Shown here one piece after another: positions 15,757 through 24,313 of a stretch of DNA of 64,000 nucleotides. The translations under genes and the position numbers were made by a program. Within the stretch, counting starts at the first letter, position 1. Every line of letters starts with the position of its first letter. The DNA is from CAMAXB01 sp964476565 (GTDB lineage Bacteria; Verrucomicrobiota; Verrucomicrobiia; Opitutales; Opitutaceae). The notes under the pieces are model-generated. The model searched no databases. It had not been told where the DNA came from and saw only the letters and a list, made by a program, of their open reading frames with translations. The DNA lies in contig CAYZBG010000009.1 of the NCBI GenBank assembly GCA_964476565.1, positions 1 through 64,000 on the forward strand. Direction: 5' to 3'.

Positions 15757-16614
15757 GTGACCGTCCCTTCTGCTCCGACCTGCTTCCTCTTCGACAACGG
15801 TTCGCTGCGGGCGGCCTCGACGCGGAGTCTGAGAACGATGGGAGAGGCCCTGGCGCAGCAAATTCCGGCGCGGGTGGAGGCGGTGTCGCTCCTGCATTCC
15901 AGTGCGGTACCGGAGTCCGAGTTGGATGGACAGAAAGCGCGTTTGCTGGAGCCGGCCTTGGACGCTCATTGGTCGGCGGGCGGGGGCGATGTGATCTTGC
16001 TGCCGTTGTTCTTCGGTCCGAGTGCGGCGTTGACCGAGTATGTACCGGCGCGGCTGGCTGCGCTGAAGACCCGCTGGCCCGAGGGACGAGCGCGGCTGGC
16101 GCGACCGTTGGTCGATCCGGCGGCGGTCGACGACCGGCGTCTGGCCGCGGCGTTGGCGGATGCCGTGCGCGCCGTGGTGCGACGGGAACGTTTGGATCGG
16201 CCGGCCGTCGTGCTGGTGGATCATGGCACCCCGCAACCCGCGGTCACGGCGGTGCGCGAATTTCTGGGCGGACAGTTGCGAAGGGAGTTGCACGCCGAGG
16301 CAGCGGCGGTCGGCACGGCCTCCATGGAACGTCGGGAGGGCGAGGCCTACGCCTTCAATGAGCCGCTGCTGGCGCGTGCCCTGCGTACACCGCCGTTCTC
16401 GACGGGCGATGTGGTGGTGGCGCTCCAATTTCTCTCGCCGGGCCGTCATGCCGGACCGGGCGGAGACATTGCGACGATCTGCGAGGAGGCGAGAGCGGAG
16501 AGTCCCGCGCTCCGCACCCACATGACGGAACCGTTGGGAGCGCACCCCGCCGTGGTGGAGGTGCTGGCCGAACGGTATCGGGAGGCCCTCAGACCGGATT
16601 CTTCGGCTCGATGA
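15757..16614 (+). CDS. CbiX/SirB-like chelatase, two-lobed
   Basis: The roughly 285-residue protein resembles sirohydrochlorin cobalto/ferrochelatases. The two lobes differ: the N-terminal lobe has F-D-N-G-S where a metal-binding H-G-S is expected and F-F-G-P-S at the second site, while the C-terminal lobe keeps V-D-H-G-T and L-S-P-G-R-H-A-G. The active site therefore seems to sit in the C-terminal lobe. No cobalamin or sirohaem genes are adjacent. The start is uncertain: GTG 15757 or TTG 15730, and no ATG is near. It is divergent from pal, and its 3' end overlaps the response regulator's end by 26 bases. Confidence 0.75.
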   Translation: MTVPSAPTCFLFDNGSLRAASTRSLRTMGEALAQQIPARVEAVSLLHSSAVPESELDGQKARLLEPALDAHWSAGGGDVILLPLFFGPSAALTEYVPARLAALKTRWPEGRARLARPLVDPAAVDDRRLAAALADAVRAVVRRERLDRPAVVLVDHGTPQPAVTAVREFLGGQLRRELHAEAAAVGTASMERREGEAYAFNEPLLARALRTPPFSTGDVVVALQFLSPGRHAGPGGDIATICEEARAESPALRTHMTEPLGAHPAVVEVLAERYREALRPDSSAR

Positions 16615-17236
16615 GACCCACCTCCAGCGCGTAGCGGGTCAGGCTCGCCACGTCGTGGAGATTCAACTTCCGCATCAGATTGGTGCGGTGGTTGTCCACC
16701 GTCTTGACGCTGATATTGAGCTTCGACGCGATTTCCTTGGTGCTGTGGCTTTCGGCGACCAGCTGCAGGATCTCGCGTTCGCGATCGGTGAGAAAATCGG
16801 TGGTGGCGCTGGCCGCTGGGTTGGCGACGACGTTGCGCAGCAGCGAGGCGACGGCGGGGCCGAAGTAGGTGCCGCCGTTGGCCACGGTTTCGAGGCCCTT
16901 CTTGAACTCGAACAGGCCGGCCGTCTTCTCGACGAATCCATGTGCGCCCGCTTCGAGCATTTCACGGACGAGCACCGGATTCTCGTGACCGGAAAAGACC
17001 AGCACCCGAAGATGTTTCAGCTGTTTGGTGAGCCGGCGGAGCAGGTCGACGCCGTTGAGGCCGGGAAGTTTTGCGTCGAGCACGATCACGTCAGGCTTGG
17101 TCTCAAGGCAGAGGGCATAGGCGCTCTGACCGTCTCCACTTTCGCCCACGAGTTTGTAGGCTGGATCGGTCCGAAGAATCTCCACCAGCATTTCACGGAT
17201 GGCGGTTTGATCTTCGATGATGACGAGTCGCTTCAT
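16589..17236 (-). CDS. NarL/FixJ family response regulator
   Basis: The 215-residue protein has a receiver domain (about 1-120) with acidic pair Glu8-Asp9, phosphoacceptor Asp54 in I-V-L-D-A-K-L-P-G and Lys in F-V-E-K-T, followed by a LuxR-type HTH (about 148-205) with L-T-D-R-E-R-E-I-L-Q-L-V-A-E and S-V-K-T-V-D-N-H-R-T-N-L-M-R-K-L. It should bind DNA when phosphorylated. No sensor kinase is next to it, so it is an orphan here. Its stop overlaps the convergent cbiX-like gene. The 259 bp upstream are less GC-rich than the surroundings and probably hold its promoter. Confidence 0.94.
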   Translation of the reverse strand: MKRLVIIEDQTAIREMLVEILRTDPAYKLVGESGDGQSAYALCLETKPDVIVLDAKLPGLNGVDLLRRLTKQLKHLRVLVFSGHENPVLVREMLEAGAHGFVEKTAGLFEFKKGLETVANGGTYFGPAVASLLRNVVANPAASATTDFLTDREREILQLVAESHSTKEIASKLNISVKTVDNHRTNLMRKLNLHDVASLTRYALEVGLIEPKNPV

Positions 17237-17495
17237 AGGGTTGGTGATCTGTCTGACGGGAGAAAAATAGGGAATCCTGCACCGGATGCCATCCTAACGG
17301 ACCTTTCCAGGAGTCTATTAAGGGGGATTTTACACTGCCTATCCCAATTTGCCCAAATCGTTTGCTGAACCGTTCGTTTTCTAAACCACTTCAAAAGTAG
17401 ATCAGTCAAACTCCCGGATGGCAAACGTTTCACAGCGGCCGGATCGGGGGAAAGGCCCCAGCGTGGGCTCGCGACGGAGCGGGTCGGGACAAGCA

Positions 17496-17570
17496 TGGTG
17501 GGTCGACTGGGATTCGAACCCAGAACCAACGACTTAAAAGGACGCTGCTCTACCGTTGAGCTATCGACCC
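17496..17570 (-). tRNA. tRNA-Lys (TTT)
   Basis: On the minus strand: acceptor GGGTCGA/TCGACCC, D-arm GCTC/GAGC, anticodon loop CTTTTAA (anticodon TTT), T-arm CTGGG/CCCAG with TTCGAAT, discriminator A and an encoded CCA (17496-17498). The anticodon stem GCGTC/GTCGT contains a T-T mismatch at the second pair from the loop and a terminal G-T wobble. The rest of the cloverleaf is complete. Confidence 0.92.
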
Positions 17571-17785
17571 GCTTGCCCTGCGAAGGGTTGACCACCGTTG
17601 TCCCGCCGTGGCCGCCAGGACGCGACTGCCGATGGGCTGGACGAGCCAGCGCAAAGGAACCGAAGTGTCTTGGCAAACGACGGCGAGTGACGGTGAGTCG
17701 GCCTCGCAAAGACGACGGTAGTACGGCGGAGGAAAGTGGATCGGCAAGCGGAAAATCCGCCGCGCCCGCCCCCGCGGGAGGCGGC

Positions 17786-19132
17786 TTACATGCCGGGGAA
17801 ACCACCGCGGCCGCGCATGCCTTCCATCTGCCTCATCATCTTCTTTGCGCCACTGCCTTTCATCATCTTCATCATCTTCTGCATCTGCTGGAACTGCTTC
17901 AGCAGCTGATTGACCTCCAGCACCTTGACGCCGGCACCGTTGGCGATGCGGAGACGGCGGCTGCCGTTGAGGATCTCCGGCTTGCGCCGCTCCTGCAGCG
18001 TCATCGACTTGATGATGGCTTCGGTCCGGGCCATCTGGCGTTCGGCCCCGTCGTCGAGCTTTACCCCGTTCATGCCGGGCATCATGCCGAGGAGGCTCTC
18101 CATCGAGCCCATTTTCTTGATCTGCTGGAGCTGGGCGAGGAAGTCCTCGAGGTTGAAGTCGGCCTTGCGGAGCTTCTCCGCCATCTTCTCCGCTTCCTTC
18201 TGGTCGATGTTTTCCTGCGCCTTCTCGACCAGCGTCACCACGTCGCCCATGCCGAGGATGCGCGACGCGAGGCGGTCGGGATAAAACGCTTCGAAGTCGG
18301 CGGTCTTCTCGCCGGTACCGACAAACTTGATCGGCACGCCGGTGATGGACTTGATCGAGAGGGCGGCACCGCCGCGCGCATCGCCGTCCATCTTCGTGAG
18401 GATCAGACCCGTGAGCTGCAGGGCGTCGTGGAACGCCTTGGCCACGTTGACCGCCTCCTGGCCGAGCGCACCGTCGGCCACGAGCAGGATTTCATCCGGT
18501 TGGACCCGGGCGCGAAGGCGTTTCACCTCCTCAATCAGATCCTGGTCGATCTGCAGGCGTCCGGCGGTGTCAAAGAGGATCAGGTCGGCGTTGCGGGTGC
18601 GGGCTTCCTCCAAGGCAGCCGCGCCGATGGCGGTGACATCCTTGGTGGCGCGGTCGCCGTAGAAGCCGAGTTCCTCCTGCTTGGCGAGAATCTCGAGTTG
18701 GTCGATGGCCGCAGGGCGGTACACATCGCAGGCCACCACGAGCGGTTGGGCATACCCTTTCTTTTTCAGCAGACGACCCAGCTTGGCGGTGGTGGTCGTC
18801 TTGCCGGCACCGTGCAGACCGACCATGAGGATCTTCAGCGGGCGGGCAGCCGACAACTGCGTCTGGCCTTCGCCCAGCAGTCGTACGAGTTCGTCGTGAA
18901 TGATCTTGATGATCTGCTGTCCCGGCGTGACGCCTTTCAGCACCTCCTGGCCGACGCACTGCGACTGCACGCGTTCGACGAACTCGCGCGCCACCTTGAA
19001 ATGGACGTCCGCCGAAAGCAGGGCCGTGCGCACCTCCTTGAGGGCGTCGGCCATGTTGTCTTCGGTGAGGCGACCGACGCCACGGAGGTTGCGCAGGGCG
19101 GAGGAGAGCTTGTCGGAAAGGGACTCGAACAT
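17786..19132 (-). CDS. ffh: Signal recognition particle protein Ffh
   Basis: Ffh is the SRP54 GTPase that binds 4.5S RNA and signal sequences for cotranslational targeting. The 448-residue protein has the N domain (M-F-E-S-L-S-D-K-L), G domain with G-L-H-G-A-G-K-T-T-T-T, D-T-A-G-R-L and T-K-M-D-G-D-A-R-G-G-A-A, and a methionine-rich M domain ending in M-x-x-M-M-K-M-M-K. Length is normal. Start 19132 is the canonical N-terminus; a longer frame upstream is an artefact of high GC. No SRP RNA is visible nearby. Confidence 0.98.
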   Translation of the reverse strand: MFESLSDKLSSALRNLRGVGRLTEDNMADALKEVRTALLSADVHFKVAREFVERVQSQCVGQEVLKGVTPGQQIIKIIHDELVRLLGEGQTQLSAARPLKILMVGLHGAGKTTTTAKLGRLLKKKGYAQPLVVACDVYRPAAIDQLEILAKQEELGFYGDRATKDVTAIGAAALEEARTRNADLILFDTAGRLQIDQDLIEEVKRLRARVQPDEILLVADGALGQEAVNVAKAFHDALQLTGLILTKMDGDARGGAALSIKSITGVPIKFVGTGEKTADFEAFYPDRLASRILGMGDVVTLVEKAQENIDQKEAEKMAEKLRKADFNLEDFLAQLQQIKKMGSMESLLGMMPGMNGVKLDDGAERQMARTEAIIKSMTLQERRKPEILNGSRRLRIANGAGVKVLEVNQLLKQFQQMQKMMKMMKGSGAKKMMRQMEGMRGRGGFPGM

Positions 19133-19271
19133 GGGGACGGAGAACCACGAAGTGAGACGTTTGCCGAACCTTTTTCCAGCGTGATGCACGGTTCCCGCGG
19201 ACTTAGACGTTGCCGGGGTCGGCCCGGGCGGCATGGTCGGCGGCCATGACCGGTCGACGGCGAATGCAGGC

Positions 19272-22200
19272 ATGAGCGGCAGAAACGGGATGATCGCCCG
19301 GATTGGTGCAGGCTGGCGCAAGTGGCTGGCGGCGACGTTGGCCTTGGGCATGGTCGCCTCGATTTTGCACGGCTTGGCGGCCTTGGGCGGCGTCTTTCCC
19401 GAAAGCGCGGCGTGGCGGGCCATCGCGGAGTCAGTGTTCCTGCCGTGGAGCCAGTATGATCGGGACGGCTTCCGCCTCTGGGTCTGGCTCCTGCGCGAAC
19501 ACGACGCGGCGCGCTGGACGGGGCAGGTGGGGCTCCTGCTCGCCAACGGCCAGTGGGAGCCACGCCTTGATGCGATCGTGGCCCTGGCGCCGGGAGCAAT
19601 CGGTGCCTTCCTCGTGCTCCTGTTGCTGTGGCGAACCCAGGCGGCCGCGGTGGTGCTGGTCGGCGCGGTGCTTGGACTTGCCTGCTGGGTCGTGCCGTCG
19701 GACGCGTCGGCTTGGCTGACCCCGCAGGTCGTCGCGTTGGCCTGGGCTTTGGGTTGGGGCGCGGTGCAGGTGACCGGTGCCCGGCGCATGTCGGCGCCGT
19801 GGTGGTCGTGGTTTGCCGGCGTGATGGCTGCCCTGTCGTCGCCGGCGGGCGCGCTTTCCAGTCTGACGCTTCTCGGGTGGGCACTCTGGGCCCGTCGTGA
19901 GGCGAGTGCGGCGCGGCCGGGATTAGCCGTGGTGGCCGGCTACGCCTTCATCGCGGCGGCGGGTCTGGGCCGTTGGGCGCTGGACGGGCCGGTGGCGTTC
20001 GCGTTGCCGACCCTGTCGGTGGCAACGGTGGCCGGGGCGCTGGCGTGGTCGATCGGCGTGGGGATGGTGCTACGCGCCGCCTCCCGGCCCGGGCCCGAGG
20101 TGGGGGCTAATGGGGCAAGCGTGGTGGGTGTTTGGATACACCTGCTCGTGGCGTTCCACGCCTGTTCCGGCGGGGTGCCGCTCCTTGCCTGCGGCCTCGC
20201 GTTGCTGGTGCAGGTCGGCGGCTGGGCGGGCGCGGTCCGCGTCGCTCCGGGTCGCGCAACCGTGGGACTGGCCGGAGTCTGGCTGGCTGCTGTGGTCTGT
20301 CTGGGTGTTGATGTTGCCCGCACTCGTCCGCCGGCGAACGAGATCGTGGCGCAGGCGCACGAACGGACGCGGGCGGTGCGCAGCGCGGTGGCATCGGGCG
20401 ACCGGCTGCGTGCCGCCGAGGCGTTGGGCCTCGCGCCCGACCGAGACGGGCCGGCTTTGGACCTGTTGATGGATCGCCGGTTTGCGCCCTGGCTGCCAGC
20501 CTCCGTGCGTGCACCGTTGGCGGTCGCGTTTCCGGCGACGGTGGTTGTATCGGGGGAGGGCCCGGTGCTGCCCCTGGCGCCGGACGGTCACCCATGGTGG
20601 GGCGTGCGGCTCGACCGCGCGGAGCCCGGCGTCGCGGCGGTGGAGCACAGTGAACGTCTTCGCACAGGCTTTCCCTGGCTGCAGGTGCACGTGGCCGGCA
20701 CCGGTGGCCCGGGGCAGGGCGCGTTCTGGTTGGAGACCGAGTCCGGTGGGCGAATCGATCCGCTTCAAACCACCTGGGTGGCCACCTCGGCGTGGCGGCG
20801 GGTGACGCTGCCCGGTCCCGACGAGGCGTTCTCGCTCGTCCTGAGCGCGGCGGGTGGGTCGACGTGGTTCGCGGTGTCGGCTCCGGTTGAAATGGGCTGG
20901 GGCACCTGGCTGGCCGGCAAGGTGGCGGGCGTTTGGGCGGCCGTGGGGGCGCTGGCCCTGGCCTGCCTGGGGCTTGCTGCCACCGGACTTCGGCGTGGCT
21001 GGGCGGCCAACCGGTCATCTGCCGGGTGGACCGGTCTGTATCCGGCGGTGCCGTGGGCACTGCTCGCGGCCGGCGCGGTGCTGGCGTGGGAGTTTGTCGA
21101 CCCGCACGCAGCCGGGGCTGATGCGGCGGGTTACATCGGACAAACCCGGCTGTGGCTCGACGGAAGGATGACGGCCCCGGCCCGGACGCTGGACGGGGTG
21201 GAGGCGCCGTCCGGATTGTATGTACCACTTGGATACGTCGAGCGGCCGGCGGGGGACCTGGCCCCCGCCTATCCGAGCGGACTGTCGCTGCTCTTCGCGG
21301 CGGCGGCTGCCGTGTTGCCGTTGGATCGGGCCGTGGCGTTCGTGATCTGGATGCATCTTGTGCTGGGGGTCGTGGTGGTGCGGGCCCTCGCGCGGGCGTT
21401 CGGGCTCTCGTCGCCGACCGCTTGGCTGGTGGCGGCCGCGGTCGTGCTGAGCCCCGTCTATCTGCTGCTCGGACTCCAGCCCATGACGGACGTGGCCTCG
21501 CTGGTGTGGGTCGGGGCGGCGCTGCTCGCCGCGTTGCGGTCGCGGGAGAACGCGCGGTGGGCCGTGGCCTGCGGGGTGGCAACGGCGATGGCGGTTCTGT
21601 TGCGGCCGACGAACGTCGTCGCATTTCCGGCTCTGGCGCTCGCGTTCGGTTCGTGGCGCGCGCGCGGGCTTTGGGTGGCGGGAGCCATTCCTGGCGCCCT
21701 CTGGCAGTTGGGATGGTCTTGGCGCCTCTACGGCTCGCCCTTCGCCACCGGGTATGGGGACATGAGCACGGCGTTCCTCGCCGAACGGGTGGCGCCGACG
21801 CTGGCGCATTACGCCGTTGAACTCACGGTCAACCTCACGCCCCTCGTCTGGCTTTGCCTGGCGCTGCCCGGGTTGCGCGGCATGGAGGCCCGCCGGCGGT
21901 GGCTGCTGGGGCTGTGGGCGGTCGCTTATCTGGGCTTCTACGTGTCGTATTATTACACCGTGGAAGCGTGGTGGTACTTGCGCTTTGTGCTGCCGGCCTT
22001 CCCGGCGCTGGCGATCGCGGCGGCTGCGGTGGCGGAGGCCTGGCTGCCGCGGCGACGGTGGGTGGCTGCGTTCGTCGCCACCGTCGTGCTCGGGAACGCG
22101 GTCTGGCAGGCCGGGCGCCTTGAGGTGCTGGCCACGGAGGCCGATCACCGGGTCTTTCCCCAGACCACGGCCTGGTTCCGGGCCGAAGCGCCTCCCGATG

Positions 22201-22484
22201 CGGTCGTCTTCGCGTTCGAGACCAGTGCGGCGCTGTTTGTGGAGACCGGGTTGACCGTGCTGCGCTTCGATCAGGTGGAGCCCGACGTAAACGAGCTCGT
22301 GGCGCGCCAGGCGTTGGCGGCCGGCCGACCCGTCTATGCGGCCCTGCTGGACCTGCCGGAGAATGCGACCTGGCACGCGCGGCTGCCGGCGGGGCAGTGG
22401 GTGGAGGTCCGGCGATTCCGCCACGTGGCCCTCTTCCGCCTCGAGAGCCTCGCCGGCCAGGGCGGACGCCCCCTGCAAAATTAG
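19272..22484 (+). CDS. Large GT-C-like integral membrane protein
   Basis: This roughly 1070-residue protein has a hydrophobic N-terminal block (about 15-345), a mostly soluble, Trp- and Gly-rich segment (about 350-530) and a second membrane block (about 540-940), ending in a soluble tail. The second block has features of lipid-linked glycosyltransferases: an Asp-containing loop A-G-A-D-A-A-G-Y-I-G-Q, P-A-Y-P-S-G-L-S-L-L-F, L-R-P-T-N-V-V-A-F-P and Y-Y-Y-T-V-E-A-W-W-Y-L-R-F. Transfer of a sugar from a polyprenyl carrier is the likely activity, by family analogy only. The start is uncertain (19233, 19272 or 19290). It is divergent from ffh. Confidence 0.72.
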   Translation: MSGRNGMIARIGAGWRKWLAATLALGMVASILHGLAALGGVFPESAAWRAIAESVFLPWSQYDRDGFRLWVWLLREHDAARWTGQVGLLLANGQWEPRLDAIVALAPGAIGAFLVLLLLWRTQAAAVVLVGAVLGLACWVVPSDASAWLTPQVVALAWALGWGAVQVTGARRMSAPWWSWFAGVMAALSSPAGALSSLTLLGWALWARREASAARPGLAVVAGYAFIAAAGLGRWALDGPVAFALPTLSVATVAGALAWSIGVGMVLRAASRPGPEVGANGASVVGVWIHLLVAFHACSGGVPLLACGLALLVQVGGWAGAVRVAPGRATVGLAGVWLAAVVCLGVDVARTRPPANEIVAQAHERTRAVRSAVASGDRLRAAEALGLAPDRDGPALDLLMDRRFAPWLPASVRAPLAVAFPATVVVSGEGPVLPLAPDGHPWWGVRLDRAEPGVAAVEHSERLRTGFPWLQVHVAGTGGPGQGAFWLETESGGRIDPLQTTWVATSAWRRVTLPGPDEAFSLVLSAAGGSTWFAVSAPVEMGWGTWLAGKVAGVWAAVGALALACLGLAATGLRRGWAANRSSAGWTGLYPAVPWALLAAGAVLAWEFVDPHAAGADAAGYIGQTRLWLDGRMTAPARTLDGVEAPSGLYVPLGYVERPAGDLAPAYPSGLSLLFAAAAAVLPLDRAVAFVIWMHLVLGVVVVRALARAFGLSSPTAWLVAAAVVLSPVYLLLGLQPMTDVASLVWVGAALLAALRSRENARWAVACGVATAMAVLLRPTNVVAFPALALAFGSWRARGLWVAGAIPGALWQLGWSWRLYGSPFATGYGDMSTAFLAERVAPTLAHYAVELTVNLTPLVWLCLALPGLRGMEARRRWLLGLWAVAYLGFYVSYYYTVEAWWYLRFVLPAFPALAIAAAAVAEAWLPRRRWVAAFVATVVLGNAVWQAGRLEVLATEADHRVFPQTTAWFRAEAPPDAVVFAFETSAALFVETGLTVLRFDQVEPDVNELVARQALAAGRPVYAALLDLPENATWHARLPAGQWVEVRRFRHVALFRLESLAGQGGRPLQN

Positions 22485-22526
22485 TGTGGCTTACCGCGTT
22501 CAAACTCTGCGAACGTCCGCGGTCCC

Positions 22527-23015
22527 ATGAATCCTGTTCTCAAGCTGTTACTCGAAGGCGGCAGTCTCTCGACGGCGCAAATGGCGCAAGTCGCGGGGTT
22601 GTCCGTGTCCGAAGTCGAACAGCACCTGGAACAGCTGAAAAAAGATAAAATCTTCCTCGGCTGGCGTCCGGTGCTCGATCTCTCGCGCGAGGCCGCCGCC
22701 GCCGCTGCCGTGCGCGCGGTCATCGAGGTGAAGGTCACGCCCGAGCGCGGTGGAGGCTTCAACCGATTTGCGGAACGGATCGCGCGATTCGACGAGGTGG
22801 AGTCCTGCTACCTCATGTCGGGCGGCTATGACCTGCTGGTCTTCGTGCGGGGTTCGTCCCTCCAGAAGGTGGCGGGCTTCGTCTCCGAGAAACTTTCGAC
22901 CGTCGAGGGCGTGCTCTCGACCTCCACGCACTTCATGCTCCGTTGCTACAAGGAGCAGGGCTTCCTGCTCGATGTCGGCGAGGTGCAGACGACGCGGTTG
23001 AACGTCGCGCCCTGA
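22527..23015 (+). CDS. Lrp/AsnC family transcriptional regulator
   Basis: The 162-residue protein has an N-terminal winged-helix region (about 1-50, with S-T-A-Q-M-A-Q-V-A-G-L-S-V-S-E-V) and a C-terminal RAM ligand-binding domain (about 65-150, with Y-L-M-S-G-G-Y-D-L-L-V-F-V). Lrp/AsnC proteins sense amino acids and control their metabolism. It lies 14 bases before an aminotransferase gene on the same strand, so it likely responds to that enzyme's substrate and may regulate the operon. Confidence 0.88.
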   Translation: MNPVLKLLLEGGSLSTAQMAQVAGLSVSEVEQHLEQLKKDKIFLGWRPVLDLSREAAAAAAVRAVIEVKVTPERGGGFNRFAERIARFDEVESCYLMSGGYDLLVFVRGSSLQKVAGFVSEKLSTVEGVLSTSTHFMLRCYKEQGFLLDVGEVQTTRLNVAP

Positions 23016-23029
23016 CGGAGGATCCTCCC

Positions 23030-24211
23030 ATGAGCAACGACTCCAAGCGCTGGGTGGCGGGCCACGTCGGTTCGCTGCCGAAGAGCGGTATTCGTGATTT
23101 CTTCGAACTGGTCGCCAAGATGAAGGGCCAGGACGTGATCTCGCTCGGCGTAGGCGAACCCGATTTCGTCACTCCCTGGCACATCCGCGAGGCGGCGATC
23201 TTTGCCCTCGAACGCGGCAAGACCTACTACACCTCCAATCTCGGCCTGATCGAACTGCGTCGCGCCATCTCGACCTACGTGGCCGAGCATTTTCACGTCT
23301 CCTACCGTCCCGACGATCAGGTCATCGTGACCGTCGGTGTCTCCGAGGCGCTCGACCTCGCGCTGCGCGCCTTTGTGAACCCGGGCGACAAGGTGATGTA
23401 TCACCAGCCCTGCTACGTCTCGTACCACCCGAGCGTGGTGCTTTCGCATGGCGTGCCGGTGGCCGTGCCGACCTACGCCAAGGACGGCTTTGCGCTCACC
23501 GCCGAGGCCCTGCGGGCGGCGTGGGAGCCGGGCTGCAAGATTCTGATGCTCAACCTGCCGTGCAATCCCACGGGCGGCACCTGCAGCGTCGAGCAACTGG
23601 AGAAGATCGCGGCCTTCTGCCGGGAGAAGGACCTGCTGGTCATGAGCGACGAGATCTACTCGGAACTCACCTTCGACGGCACGCACACCAGCATCGCCAG
23701 CCTGCCGGGCATGGCCGAGCGCACGATCTTCCTGCACGGCTTCTCGAAGGCGTTCGCCATGACCGGCTGGCGCATCGGCTACGCCTGCGGACCGGCTGCC
23801 CTGATCGATGCGATGATGAAGGTGCACCAGTACACCATGCTGTGTGCCTCGATCGTGGCCCAGGAGGCCGCGTTGGAGGCGCTGACGCGCGGCTGGGATT
23901 CGGTGCAGCGGATGCGCGACCAGTATCACCGTCGCCGCGACCTCGTGGTGCGTCGGTTCAATGAAATCGGCCTGACCTGTCATTCGCCGCGCGGGTCGTT
24001 CTACGCCTTTCCGAGCGTCGCCTCCACGGGCCGCACCGAAAAGGAGTTCGCGGTCGACCTGCTCGCCGCCGAGAAGGTGGCGGTGGTACCCGGCGTGGCC
24101 TTCGGCCCGGGCGGCACCGGCCACGTGCGCGCCTGCTTCGCCACAAGTTACGAACAGCTCATCACCGCGTGCGATCGCATCGAGCGTTTCGTGCAGGCGG
24201 GCAAGCGCTGA
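23030..24211 (+). CDS. Class I/II PLP-dependent aminotransferase
   Basis: The 393-residue protein is a fold-type I aminotransferase. It contains S-L-G-V-G-E-P-D-F, Y-T-S-N-L-G near residue 65, N-L-P-C-N-P-T-G-G (Asn contacting PLP), D-E-I-Y-S-E-L and the PLP-lysine motif F-S-K-A-F-A-M-T-G-W-R-I-G-Y. Substrate is probably an amino acid such as alanine, aspartate or an aromatic residue; sequence alone does not settle it. A clear GGAGG nine bases before the ATG fixes the start. It forms an operon with the Lrp/AsnC gene and is followed by an intrinsic terminator. Confidence 0.93.
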   Translation: MSNDSKRWVAGHVGSLPKSGIRDFFELVAKMKGQDVISLGVGEPDFVTPWHIREAAIFALERGKTYYTSNLGLIELRRAISTYVAEHFHVSYRPDDQVIVTVGVSEALDLALRAFVNPGDKVMYHQPCYVSYHPSVVLSHGVPVAVPTYAKDGFALTAEALRAAWEPGCKILMLNLPCNPTGGTCSVEQLEKIAAFCREKDLLVMSDEIYSELTFDGTHTSIASLPGMAERTIFLHGFSKAFAMTGWRIGYACGPAALIDAMMKVHQYTMLCASIVAQEAALEALTRGWDSVQRMRDQYHRRRDLVVRRFNEIGLTCHSPRGSFYAFPSVASTGRTEKEFAVDLLAAEKVAVVPGVAFGPGGTGHVRACFATSYEQLITACDRIERFVQAGKR

Positions 24212-24232
24212 CCGCCCAACGTCCTTCCTCCC

Positions 24233-24272
24233 GACCGGCGAGGCGCCCCGCGGCGTCCGCCGGTCTTTTTTT
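24233..24272 (+). terminator. Intrinsic terminator after the aminotransferase
   Basis: GACCGGCG (24233-24240) pairs with CGCCGGTC (24258-24265), with an inner GC stem closing a four-base loop, and seven Ts follow at 24266-24272. It lies 21 bases after the aminotransferase stop and 41 bases before der. Confidence 0.9.
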
Positions 24273-24313
24273 CTCCTCGCAACGCGCAACCCGCTCCCGG
24301 CACCTTTTCGCCC

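Noticed and set aside
23280..23310. parS-like word TTTTCACGT
   Set aside because: Only half of the classical parS palindrome matches and it lies inside the aminotransferase gene.
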